Source: Gammaproteobacteria bacterium (GTDB taxonomy: Bacteria > Pseudomonadota > Gammaproteobacteria > Steroidobacterales > Steroidobacteraceae). Taken from it: a DNA stretch of 56,513 bases. The DNA is taken from the NCBI GenBank assembly GCA_003164785.1, contig PLUE01000029.1, positions 1 through 56,513 of the forward strand, written 5' to 3'. A model generated the notes under the pieces. The model made no database searches, was not told the DNA's origin, and saw only the letters and a list, made by a program, of their open reading frames with translations. The position numbers were made by a program, and so were the translations under genes. Below are positions 44,255-51,951 of the stretch, piece after piece (the stretch's first letter is position 1; every line of letters starts with the position of its first letter).

Positions 44255-44363
44255 CTCACTGGGAAGGCGGACGTGGGTGGCGGGGTCGCGGCGGAGTGCT
44301 GGTGGCTCCCTCGCGACGTTTTCAGAAAGTCATGAGCCGGCCCGGTGCCGGATGAGGAGTCAC

Positions 44364-44996
44364 ATGAGCACACTCAAAGAGCAGATGGAGTCGCTGACAC
44401 GCGGCATCGAGAGTTCCACCCGCGAGCGCAAGGCCGGCGTCGCCAGCTGCAAGGTCGCGGCCCACAGGCTGCTCAAGACCTTTGGCAAGCAACGTGCGGT
44501 CGCCACGGCAGCGATCACCACCACCCTGGCAGAGGTACGGTCCAAGCGGCAGAGCGAAGCCGTTGCGATGCGTCATGATCTGCACCGCGCGGCATTGAGC
44601 CGGCGCCGCTGGACGAAGAACATCTCGACGTCGGTCGCATCCCTGTTGACGTCGTTCAGGAAGCAGCGGGCCGCAGCTACGAAGGCGCAGAACATCAGCC
44701 TCGTGAAGTCGCGGCACAAACTGACGCACGACGTCACCGCCTTGATCACGCAAATGGCGGCCAGCCATCGCCAGATGGCGCACGATCTCGCCGACAGCCT
44801 GCATGCGTATATGCATGGGGCGCGGGTTCAAGGGGCGGCATTACATGGCAGTTTCATGGCACCGGCAGCGTTTCAGCCGGCCTTGGCGGTAAACGCCCAT
44901 GTAGAGGCGGGGTCAACGCACTCGCCGGCCGTGGTCGTCCACAACCGCGGCCACGATGAGCACAATGACCGCCATAAGACCAAGCGCAAGGCGTGA
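44364..44996 (+). CDS. gvpC: GvpC-like gas vesicle protein with internal repeats
   Basis: A 210-residue, very basic, helical protein. Two related segments, LLKTFGKQRAVATAAITTTL (from residue 36) and LLTSFRKQRAAATKAQNISL (from 94), with further AHDLADSLHAYM-type helices, resemble the amphipathic repeats of GvpC, which binds the outside of the shell and strengthens it. The C-terminal tail is His-rich and basic. GAGGAG precedes the ATG at 44364. Its place between gvpA and gvpN is that of gvpC in enterobacterial clusters. The assignment is by position and repeat character; sequence similarity to classic GvpC is weak. Confidence 0.7.
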   Translation: MSTLKEQMESLTRGIESSTRERKAGVASCKVAAHRLLKTFGKQRAVATAAITTTLAEVRSKRQSEAVAMRHDLHRAALSRRRWTKNISTSVASLLTSFRKQRAAATKAQNISLVKSRHKLTHDVTALITQMAASHRQMAHDLADSLHAYMHGARVQGAALHGSFMAPAAFQPALAVNAHVEAGSTHSPAVVVHNRGHDEHNDRHKTKRKA

Positions 44997-45067
44997 TCCC
45001 TCACCGGGGTGCGGCGGCGGTTCGCCGCGACATCCCGGCCGGTGGTTTCTGACTAGGAGGACTGATT

Positions 45068-46111
45068 ATGATGAACTACCCTGACACCGCGGACGCGGCC
45101 GACGAGACGGCGGTATTGACCCTGGAAAGAAGCCCCGATTTCGTCGAGACGCCATACGTGCAAGGCCTCACCGAGCGGGCGATGGACTACATCAAGGCCG
45201 GTTACGCCGTGCATTTCAGCGGCCCGGCCGGTACCGGCAAGACGGCGATGGCGATGCATGTCGCCGCCAAACTCGGCCGCCAGGTGATCCTGATTCACGG
45301 CGACGATGAATTCGGGACGTCGGATCTGATCGGCGCGCAGACCGGGTATCGATCGACCAAGCTCATCGACAACTACATCCACTCCGTGCTCAAGCAGGAG
45401 GAAAACGTCTCGCGGCAGTGGGGCGACAACCGGCTGACGACGGCCTGCAAATATGGCTACACGCTGATCTACGACGAATTCACACGGTCGCGCCCCGAGG
45501 CGAACAATGTGCTGCTGTCGATTCTCGAGGAGCGCGTGCTGGAGTTGCCGAACGTCAGCAGTGGTGACGGTTACCTGCAGGTGCATCCGGATTTCAGTGC
45601 GATTTTCACCAGCAATCCCGAGGAATATGCCGGCGTCCACAAGACCCAGGATGCCTTGATGGATCGCATGATCACCCTCAAGGTGGGCCACCACGATCTT
45701 GCCACCGAAGTGGCGATCACCCAGGCGAAGTCCGGCCTGTCGTGGGCGGATTCGCGTGCCATCGTCGACATCGTGCGTGAATTTCGCGCCTTGGGGGCGC
45801 GCAACGCGCGCCCGACCATCCGCGCCTGCATCCGGCTCGGGCGCATCGTCGCGGCCCGCAACGGCGTGGTAGCGGCCGGCGATCGAGCGTTCCGCGAACT
45901 GTGCCAGGACGTGTTCAATGATGACTGCTCGAAGGTGACCCACGACGGACACCCGGCCAGTCTGGAACGGCTCGACGAAATCCTCGAGCGTTGCTGTCCG
46001 TGCGCGACGGCTACCCTGGCTGGCACGCCCGAGGCGAATCCGATTGCCACGCCGCTGCACCGGCAGCGTGCCCACAAACTCAATGGTCGGGGAGTGCGCC
46101 ATGTCGATTGA
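45068..46111 (+). CDS. gvpN: GvpN, MoxR-type AAA+ ATPase
   Basis: A 347-residue AAA+ protein of the MoxR/GvpN group, required for full-size vesicles. Walker A GPAGTGKT is at residues 52-59, followed by GDDEFGTSDLIGAQTGY; Walker B is LIYDEFTRSRPEANNVLLSILEE; IFTSNPEEYAGVHKTQDALMDRM is the family signature with its sensor and arginine residues. The strong ribosome site AGGAGG lies about 8 bp before the ATG at 45068. It overlaps the following small gene by 11 bp. The role is ATP-driven vesicle growth beyond the first cones, as known from other gas vesicle systems. Confidence 0.95.
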   Translation: MMNYPDTADAADETAVLTLERSPDFVETPYVQGLTERAMDYIKAGYAVHFSGPAGTGKTAMAMHVAAKLGRQVILIHGDDEFGTSDLIGAQTGYRSTKLIDNYIHSVLKQEENVSRQWGDNRLTTACKYGYTLIYDEFTRSRPEANNVLLSILEERVLELPNVSSGDGYLQVHPDFSAIFTSNPEEYAGVHKTQDALMDRMITLKVGHHDLATEVAITQAKSGLSWADSRAIVDIVREFRALGARNARPTIRACIRLGRIVAARNGVVAAGDRAFRELCQDVFNDDCSKVTHDGHPASLERLDEILERCCPCATATLAGTPEANPIATPLHRQRAHKLNGRGVRHVD

Positions 46112-46436
46112 ACGGCGGGGAATGGAGAATCTGAAGACCGGCATGGGCGTTTTGAGCGGCCGCCGCGATCGGACCTCGACCGGCGCGCTGCTCGAGTTGT
46201 CGATGTTCTCCATGGAGCGCCAGCGGCTCGGCTTGGAGATGCGGCGCGCGGAGCGGCGCATCCGGCAGATCGCGCAGCGTTTGGACGTGATTGCCGCCAA
46301 GGGCGAGCGGCTGCAACGGTTTGTGGACAGGTACCCGGATCCGGTGACCGGGGTCGTGGCCAAACACGCACTCTCGTCGCTGCCCATACACGTGGCGCCC
46401 AGCGCCACGGTGCGGCGGCGAGTGCTGACATACTGA
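46101..46436 (+). CDS. gvpV: GvpV-like small gas vesicle protein
   Basis: A 111-residue basic protein with a helical, probably coiled-coil centre (LLELSMFSMERQRLGLEMRRAERRIRQIAQRLDVIAAKGERLQRFV) and a short C-terminal part. It lies between gvpN and gvpF, the position of gvpV in enterobacterial clusters, and begins 11 bp inside gvpN. The name is given from gene order and size rather than from clear residue similarity. It is followed by gvpF after 15 bp. Confidence 0.6.
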   Translation: MSIERRGMENLKTGMGVLSGRRDRTSTGALLELSMFSMERQRLGLEMRRAERRIRQIAQRLDVIAAKGERLQRFVDRYPDPVTGVVAKHALSSLPIHVAPSATVRRRVLTY

Positions 46437-46451
46437 GCCGGTGTCGAACCT

Positions 46452-47210
46452 ATGAACACCACGGTGCGCCATGAGTCGGGCCGGTATGTCTACGCGATCA
46501 TCGATGCGGAGGCGCAGAAGACGTGGAACGCAACGGGTGTCAACGGGCGCCCCGTGTATCTGGTGCCGCAGGGACCCATCGCCGCCGTGGTGAGCGACAT
46601 CGCCGAGCGGCGAATACGGCCGGAGCGACGCAACCTCGTGGCCCATCATGCCGTCGTCAAGCGGGTGATGGAGGCGGTCACGATGCTGCCGGTCGCGTTC
46701 GGCACCATCGCCGGCGGTCAGAAGGCGGTGCTGAAGATTCTCAAGGACCATGGTGGCTCGTTCGTCGCGCAACTCGACCATGTCCGCGGCCGCGTCGAAA
46801 TGGGTCTGCGCGTGAGCTGGGATGTGCCGAATATCTTCGAGTACTTCGTGACCCATCACGTGGATCTCGCCGACATGCGGGACAGTGTCCATGAGCAGCC
46901 GCGGGGGGGCGCGCGCAAGGACAAGATCGAACTCGGCCGGCTGTTCAATCATCTGCTCGCGGAGGACCGCGAGCAGCATGTCGAGGCCGTCATGAAGGTG
47001 CTGCGGTCCAGTTGCGAGGAGATCACCAGCAACCCGCCGCGCAATGAGCGCGAGGTAATGCATCTGGCCTGCCTGGTCGCACGCGATTCCAAGGTACGTT
47101 TCGAGAACGCCGTGTTCGAGGCCGCGAAGCGCTTCGACAACAACTTCAAGTTCGATTTCAACGGCCCGTGGGCGCCCCACCATTTTTGCGACGTCGTCGT
47201 GGACGTCTGA
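46452..47210 (+). CDS. gvpF: GvpF/GvpL family gas vesicle protein (copy 2)
   Basis: A 252-residue GvpF/L protein: GRYVYAIIDAE at the N terminus, NLVAHHAVVKRVMEAVTMLPVAFGTIAGGQKAVLKIL, and the C-terminal FKFDFNGPWAPHHFCDVVVDV. GvpF interacts with GvpA monomers and helps nucleate the shell. It differs substantially from copy 1 at 41027, so the two probably have distinct roles rather than being a recent duplication. It is followed by gvpG after 7 bp. Confidence 0.95.
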   Translation: MNTTVRHESGRYVYAIIDAEAQKTWNATGVNGRPVYLVPQGPIAAVVSDIAERRIRPERRNLVAHHAVVKRVMEAVTMLPVAFGTIAGGQKAVLKILKDHGGSFVAQLDHVRGRVEMGLRVSWDVPNIFEYFVTHHVDLADMRDSVHEQPRGGARKDKIELGRLFNHLLAEDREQHVEAVMKVLRSSCEEITSNPPRNEREVMHLACLVARDSKVRFENAVFEAAKRFDNNFKFDFNGPWAPHHFCDVVVDV

Positions 47211-47217
47211 GGATTTC

Positions 47218-47550
47218 ATGCTGTTCATCGACGACCTTCTGCTCGCCCCCCTGCATGGCCTCATGTGGGTGTTCCGCGAGATCGATGACATTGCGGAGAA
47301 GGAACTAGCCGGCGAGGGCGCCGAGGTGACGCGCGAATTGAGCGAACTCTACCTGCGGCTCGACAGCGGCGCGATCTCCGAGGATGAGTTCACCGCCGAA
47401 GAGTCGCGGCTGCTGGATCGGCTGGACGCCATAGAGACCCGCGATGGTCCGGAGGAAGACGAGGAGGGCGATGATGAAGATCCAGAGGAAGATCCAGAGG
47501 AAGATCCAGAGGAAGATGATGAAGACGACGCTCACGCAACCATAGAGTAG
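47218..47550 (+). CDS. gvpG: GvpG gas vesicle protein with a repeated acidic tail
   Basis: A 110-residue protein. Residues 1-70 are standard GvpG: MLFIDDLLLAPLHGLMWVFREI, then a helix ending ISEDEFTAEESRLLDRL. The C-terminal 35 residues are almost entirely Glu/Asp and include three tandem DPEE units encoded by an exact 12-bp DNA repeat. GvpG is an accessory protein that interacts with GvpF/L during assembly. It follows gvpF by 7 bp. Confidence 0.93.
   Translation: MLFIDDLLLAPLHGLMWVFREIDDIAEKELAGEGAEVTRELSELYLRLDSGAISEDEFTAEESRLLDRLDAIETRDGPEEDEEGDDEDPEEDPEEDPEEDDEDDAHATIE
47479..47514 (+). repeat. Three exact 12-bp tandem repeats in gvpG
   Basis: The unit GATCCAGAGGAA occurs three times in a row and encodes DPEE each time. 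Length change in steps of 12 bp would keep the frame, so the acidic tail can vary between strains by slippage without loss of the protein. Confidence 0.9.
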
Positions 47551-47572
47551 CAAACGCATTAGAGGTGCAAGC

Positions 47573-47962
47573 ATGTTGAAAACCACGGTAACCGAAACAG
47601 ACGGCATCATGCCGCCCAAGGTGCGATCAGTGGCGAAGCCGGCCGCGAAGCCGGCCGCGAAGGCGGTCGGCTCGTTTTCAGTCAAGGTGACCACGGTGGT
47701 CGCCGACGAGGCGCTCAATCCGGTCATGGAAAATACGGTGCTCGAGCGCTTGCTGACTATGGCGCGCCGTTATCAGAAAAGCGGCAATGTGAACGCGGCC
47801 ATGGAAATGTATTGGGAACTCGCCGAGGACCATATCGACGCCGTCGAAGGCAAGGCGGCGCGGGTGGCGCTGCTCGATCTGGCGGCCAAGCATGAGCGCG
47901 AGGGCGCCGTGCATATGGCGCGTGCCATCTATGAGCGCATCTTGGTCGACGTCGAGGAATGA
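47573..47962 (+). CDS. gvpW: GvpW-like gas vesicle cluster protein
   Basis: A 129-residue protein with a low-complexity Ala/Lys/Pro linker (SVAKPAAKPAAKAVG) after a short N terminus, and a helical C-terminal part resembling tetratricopeptide hairpins (LERLLTMARRYQKSGNVNAAMEMYWELAEDH; ALLDLAAKHEREGAVHMARAIYERIL). It lies between gvpG and the next gvpA-like gene, the position of gvpW in enterobacterial clusters; the name rests on that. It probably binds another Gvp protein. Its stop overlaps the next start by ATGA. Confidence 0.6.
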   Translation: MLKTTVTETDGIMPPKVRSVAKPAAKPAAKAVGSFSVKVTTVVADEALNPVMENTVLERLLTMARRYQKSGNVNAAMEMYWELAEDHIDAVEGKAARVALLDLAAKHEREGAVHMARAIYERILVDVEE

Positions 47963-48204
47963 CCGTGGCTCCCTGCGTCGGCGACGACGACGATCGGATG
48001 TCGCTTTGTGAAGTCCTCGACCGGGTCCTCAATACCGGCGTGGTCGTCGTCGGTGAGGTGGTCATCTCGTTGGCCGGCATCGACCTCATTTATCTGGGGT
48101 TGAATCTGACGCTGATGTCGGTGGAGACCGCGCGCGCGGCGAGCCCGCGCGTGATGCCGGACGCGGCCGCGGTGTCTGCGGCCGCGGTGCTGGAGGCCGC
48201 GTGA
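47959..48204 (+). CDS. GvpA-family minor protein (GvpA2/GvpS/GvpJ type)
   Basis: An 81-residue GvpA homologue: LCEVLDRVLNTGVVVVGEVVISLAGIDLIYLGLNLTLMSVETAR, matching the GvpA core, with an N-terminal acidic extension and an Ala-rich tail in place of the GvpA C terminus. Minor GvpA-like proteins act in nucleation or form vesicle tips. It is coupled upstream (ATGA) and downstream (GTGA) to its neighbours. Its position matches gvpA2 of enterobacterial clusters. Confidence 0.88.
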   Translation: MTVAPCVGDDDDRMSLCEVLDRVLNTGVVVVGEVVISLAGIDLIYLGLNLTLMSVETARAASPRVMPDAAAVSAAAVLEAA

Positions 48205-48527
48205 ACGCGGCCCGGGCTTTTCCGTTTGCCCCGGCGGCGCAGGACGCGCCCGCGCGGGCGCCGTCGCCGCGAATCGAGCTCGATCCGGACAATGTCCGCA
48301 AGGGTCTCGGCCAGCTCGTGCTGACGGTGATCGAATTGATCCGCAAGCTGCTGGAGAAGCAGGCGCTGCGCCGCATCGAGTCCGGATCGTTGACCGATGA
48401 GGAGATCGAACGTCTGGGACGCACACTGCTCGGACTGCAAGAACAGGTCGATTGGCTGAAGGGCGAGTTCGGTCTCACCGACCATGAGCTGAATCTCGAT
48501 CTCGGACCGCTTGGCAAATTGATTTAG
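48201..48527 (+). CDS. gvpK: GvpK gas vesicle protein
   Basis: A 108-residue GvpK: RIELDPDNVRKGLGQLVLTVIELIRKLLEKQALRRIESGSLTDEEIERLGRTLL and LGLTD-like LNLDLGPLGKLI at the end, the family core. GvpK is essential for vesicle formation in most systems although its exact role is unresolved. The start is a GTG at 48201 overlapping the previous stop by 4 bp. A ribosome site for the following gene lies directly after its stop. Confidence 0.94.
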   Translation: MNAARAFPFAPAAQDAPARAPSPRIELDPDNVRKGLGQLVLTVIELIRKLLEKQALRRIESGSLTDEEIERLGRTLLGLQEQVDWLKGEFGLTDHELNLDLGPLGKLI

Positions 48528-48534
48528 GAGACTC

Positions 48535-48873
48535 ATGATGACGGTGCAGACGCGCGCTCACAGCGGCATGACCCACTCGGTGAATTCAGCGACCTTGGCG
48601 GATGTTCTCGAGCGCATCTTGGACAAAGGATTGGTCATCGCCGGCGATATCAAGATCAAACTCGTCGACATCGAATTGTTGACCATCCAGATCCGCCTCG
48701 TGGTGTGTTCCGTCGACAAGGCGCGGGAAATGGGCATCGATTGGTGGACGACAAATTCCTATCTGAGTTCCACGGCGAACCTCGACAAGTCGAAGGCCGA
48801 CGAACTCGGCGAACGCCTCGCGCGCATCGAAGCGACGCTGCAAAAGCCGGGAACGACAGCGCCGGCGGCTTGA
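48535..48873 (+). CDS. gvpJ: GvpJ-like (GvpA-family) minor gas vesicle protein
   Basis: A 112-residue GvpA homologue: TLADVLERILDKGLVIAGDIKIKLVDIELLTIQIRLVVCSVDKAREMGIDWW. The charged KIKLVDIELLTI strand and MGIDWW are typical of GvpJ/GvpM-type minor proteins rather than GvpA. AGGAG precedes the ATGATG start. It is the last gene of the plus-strand gas vesicle operon; after it come about 260 bp with no gene and a GC-rich inverted repeat (about 48921-48940) lacking a T-run, then a convergent gene. Confidence 0.92.
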   Translation: MMTVQTRAHSGMTHSVNSATLADVLERILDKGLVIAGDIKIKLVDIELLTIQIRLVVCSVDKAREMGIDWWTTNSYLSSTANLDKSKADELGERLARIEATLQKPGTTAPAA

Positions 48874-49137
48874 TGGCGTGGGCAACCCAGCGCACGCGGC
48901 CACGAGGCAGCAAGGAGAGGCGCGCGGCGGCCGCGCGCGCATCATCGGCGTGTTGCTGCCAAGAATCCTCTAACGGCGGATGAATGGCGACATTCACGTC
49001 CGGTTCTAGGAGGGGGTTGGGGGTGCGACTCCTCCGCTCTACTCGACTACCCCCGATGCCATCAAGTTCTCGCGCGGGCCGGGTGTCGGTGCGGGCGCTT
49101 CTTCTTGTCAGGCAGGATGCAGAGGCGGCCGGCCAAA

Positions 49138-51624
49138 TCAGGTCCAGGCCTTCCAGCCGCGGAGCAATTGCTCGAACTGCGCAGGCTCGATCGCCGGGCT
49201 CGCCAAATATCCCTGAATCTCATCACACCGTTCCGCACGCAGGGCCGCCAGTTGTTCGCGGTTCTCCACGCCTTCGGCGATCACTTTCATCGAGAAGCTT
49301 CTGGCGAGCGCGATGATCGCCTGGACTAGTCGCACGGACTTCGCCTCGCTGGTGATTTCCTCGATGAATGACTGATCTATCTTGATCTTATCTATCGGGA
49401 AGCGCCTCAGGTAGTTCAGAGAGGAGTAGCCGGTGCCGAAATCATCGAGCGATAGCCGGATCCCCAGCGCGTGGAGGCGATCGAGGCTCGCGGCCGTGGC
49501 CTCGATATCCTGGACGAGGACGCTCTCGGTTAACTCGAGCTCGAGCCGCCCCGGTTGGACGGCATTGTCGTGGATGGCCAGCGCGAGACTCTCGACGAAT
49601 CCCCGCTGGTGGAATTCCTGGGCACTGACATTCACCGCAATAGTAACAGCCGGCACACCTGCCGCATCCCACGCCTTGATCTGCCGCAGCGCCTCTCTGA
49701 TGACCCAGTTGCCGATATTGACAATCAGGCTGCATTCTTCCGCAAGAGGAATGAATTCGCCCGGTAGCACAAGGCCGACACCTGGCCGGCGCCACCTTAC
49801 GAGCGCCTCTGCGCCGACGATCGCGCCGGAAGCGAGATCGATCTGCGGCTGGTAATGCAGCACGAGTTCCTGCCTGTCGATCGCGATTCGCAGCGCGTTC
49901 TCGGTCTGTAGTCGATCGATGGCATGTTCGTTCATCTCGCGCGCGTAGAGCTCGTATCGATTGCGCCCGCCGTTCTTGGCGCGATACATGGCCGTGTCTG
50001 CGTTGCGCAATAGGTCGCCCGCCTGCGCGCCATCGTCCGGGAACACACTGATCCCGATGCTTGCCGACACGCTCACCTCCTGGTCCCCAAGCATCAGGGG
50101 GCTGCAAACCGTTGCGAGCAGTTGCTCGGCCAAGCGTGCGGCATCGCCGGGGTGTTGCAACTCAGACAATACAATGACGAACTCGTCACCGCCCATTCTC
50201 GCGACCGTATCGGACTGCCGCACAGCGCTTTTGATGCGCCGGGAGATCACCTGCAACAGCCGGTCACCCGCCTCATGACCCATGGAATCGTTGATGAACT
50301 TGAAGCGGTCGAGGTCCAAGAATAGCACCGCCAACCGGAGGCCGCCGCGAGCCGCGAGTTCGATCACCTGCTCCAGTCGATGTAGAAGGAGTGTGCGGTT
50401 CGGCAAATCCGTCAGTGCATCGTACTGGGCGAGATACCGCAGTCGGTCCTCCGCCGATTTGCGCTCCGTAATATCCGAGAAGATACCGATGTAATGTGAG
50501 ATGCTCCCGCTCAGGTCATAGACGGCATTCAGCGCCATCCACTCAACGTACAATTCACCGCTCTTGCGCCGATTCCAAATTTCCCCGCTCCATTGCCCAG
50601 TCGCTCCGACCGCTCGCCACATGTCGGCGTAGAAACTCGCGTCCTGACGGCCGGAGTGCAGGATGCGCGGCGTTTTTCCGACAGCTTCCTGCGCGGTGAA
50701 TCCTGTCACCCGTTCGAATGCGGGGTTTACGGCAAGGATGCGGCACTTAGGATCGCAGATCAGGATTCCTTCTATACTCTGCTCCAGAACAGACGTCCAC
50801 AGCCGCGTCCGCTCTTCGGCGGCCAACCGCGCTGTGATGTCGGCCAGAAGCACGATGGATTCGCCGGAATCCCAAGTCGTGCGGACTTCCAACGTGCATT
50901 TCGAGCCGTCCTTGCGCAGGTGCTGCGCCACGAGGGGTGCTTGTGGCAGACCCGTTTGCATGAAGCGCTCCCCGGCGTCGGTCCATTCCTTGAACAGGCG
51001 CACGCGGTAGTCCACGTCCGGAAAGATTTTTTGCAGGTATATGTCCAGCGTCGGAATCTCCTGCCGCGTGTAACCGAATGTGCGAACGCAGATCTCGTTC
51101 ACGGCCGTGATGTTGCCCTGAGCATCCACGATTGCCATGGGTTGAGGCGCGATATCGAACGCGTGCATGAAGCGCTTGGCGAGTCTCGCGTTCTTCAGTT
51201 CCGCGATTTTGCGCTCGGTGCTATCGGCCAGGTAGCCGTCTGCGCAGAGCGTGTCGGCATTCGGCCGGTGCATTTGTACACGGCATTCGAACCAGCGGAC
51301 AGTATCGGCGAATCGCAGGCGGAATTCGTGATGGCATTGTCCCAGCGTGGCGAATGCGTGCGTGATTCCGGCTCGCAGCTGTACTATGTCTTCCTCCGGG
51401 ATTCGCTCTAACAGAATGCTGGCATCGAGCACGATGTCGTTTGGCTCGACGCCAAGCAATTCGGTCGACTGTGCGCTCACGTAAGAGAACACGGGTGGCC
51501 AGTGGGCGTCGACGCTGTGCAGCCGAAAGACGACACATGGAAGGTGTTCCGCGACGATGTCCGGAGACGCTTCGCGTGCGTCAGGTTCGTCTTGCGAAAA
51601 TTTCTTAAGGTCGATGGTATTCAT
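49138..51624 (-). CDS. PAS-GGDEF-EAL cyclic-di-GMP signalling protein
   Basis: An 828-residue cytosolic protein with at least three PAS regions (residues about 20-140, 150-270, 285-395), a GGDEF domain (LTDLPNRTLLLHRLE; intact MGGDEFVIVL) and an EAL domain (GAEALVRWRRPG; ELTESVLVQD; SLDDFGTGYSSLNYLRRFPIDKIKIDQSFI; VIAEGVEN). Catalytic motifs of both domains look intact, so synthesis and breakdown of c-di-GMP are both possible; tandem proteins often show only hydrolysis. No membrane segment is seen. It faces the gas vesicle operon convergently and starts 21 bp after a small minus-strand gene. Buoyancy and motility/biofilm decisions could be linked, but only by proximity. Confidence 0.93.
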   Translation of the reverse strand: MNTIDLKKFSQDEPDAREASPDIVAEHLPCVVFRLHSVDAHWPPVFSYVSAQSTELLGVEPNDIVLDASILLERIPEEDIVQLRAGITHAFATLGQCHHEFRLRFADTVRWFECRVQMHRPNADTLCADGYLADSTERKIAELKNARLAKRFMHAFDIAPQPMAIVDAQGNITAVNEICVRTFGYTRQEIPTLDIYLQKIFPDVDYRVRLFKEWTDAGERFMQTGLPQAPLVAQHLRKDGSKCTLEVRTTWDSGESIVLLADITARLAAEERTRLWTSVLEQSIEGILICDPKCRILAVNPAFERVTGFTAQEAVGKTPRILHSGRQDASFYADMWRAVGATGQWSGEIWNRRKSGELYVEWMALNAVYDLSGSISHYIGIFSDITERKSAEDRLRYLAQYDALTDLPNRTLLLHRLEQVIELAARGGLRLAVLFLDLDRFKFINDSMGHEAGDRLLQVISRRIKSAVRQSDTVARMGGDEFVIVLSELQHPGDAARLAEQLLATVCSPLMLGDQEVSVSASIGISVFPDDGAQAGDLLRNADTAMYRAKNGGRNRYELYAREMNEHAIDRLQTENALRIAIDRQELVLHYQPQIDLASGAIVGAEALVRWRRPGVGLVLPGEFIPLAEECSLIVNIGNWVIREALRQIKAWDAAGVPAVTIAVNVSAQEFHQRGFVESLALAIHDNAVQPGRLELELTESVLVQDIEATAASLDRLHALGIRLSLDDFGTGYSSLNYLRRFPIDKIKIDQSFIEEITSEAKSVRLVQAIIALARSFSMKVIAEGVENREQLAALRAERCDEIQGYLASPAIEPAQFEQLLRGWKAWT

Positions 51625-51645
51625 TACATTCCCGAGATGGGCGGG

Positions 51646-51951
51646 CTAGCAGCCGGCCTCACTCCAGGCGCGCGTCAAGCTAAGCGCCTGGGCAGTGAGT
51701 CGCACGTCCAGGTGGTTCGCCTGCATGGCCAGAGCGCGATGCACCCCGGTGTCAGTCACACAACCAGCCGCGACCGACAACTCACCGACCCTCTGACGAC
51801 GAGGGTCATGGGGCGTCGCAAACGCCGCACGCAAGCTCTCCGTCGTGGTCGACGCCTCCGGAAGATGGACGGTTCCTTGTAAATCCTGGATGGTCTCGGC
51901 TGGCGAGGATCCGGTCATAATTTTCTGCACCGCACGCGACGAGATAACCAT
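51646..51951 (-). CDS. Small hypothetical protein upstream of the GGDEF-EAL gene
   Basis: A protein of about 101 residues with no recognised family. The ATG at 51951 has a GGAG sequence about 11 bp upstream. The sequence is soluble and mixed (AETIQDLQGTVHLPEASTTTESLRAAFATPHDPRRQRVGELSVAAGCVTDTGVHRALAMQANHLDVRLTAQALSLTRAW). It ends 21 bp before the c-di-GMP protein on the same strand and is probably in one transcript with it. The AT-rich region behind it would hold the promoter. Confidence 0.5.
   Translation of the reverse strand: MVISSRAVQKIMTGSSPAETIQDLQGTVHLPEASTTTESLRAAFATPHDPRRQRVGELSVAAGCVTDTGVHRALAMQANHLDVRLTAQALSLTRAWSEAGC

Larger units (their letters stand above)
43711..44424 (+). 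repeat. Right arm of the ~715-bp inverted repeat
   Basis: This segment spans the receiver's last codons, the palindrome, the -24/-12 promoter, gvpA and the first 20 codons of the gvpC-like gene. It matches 33170-33885 on the opposite strand. It is the parental copy, because here the flanking receiver and gvpC-like genes are complete. Confidence 0.88.
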
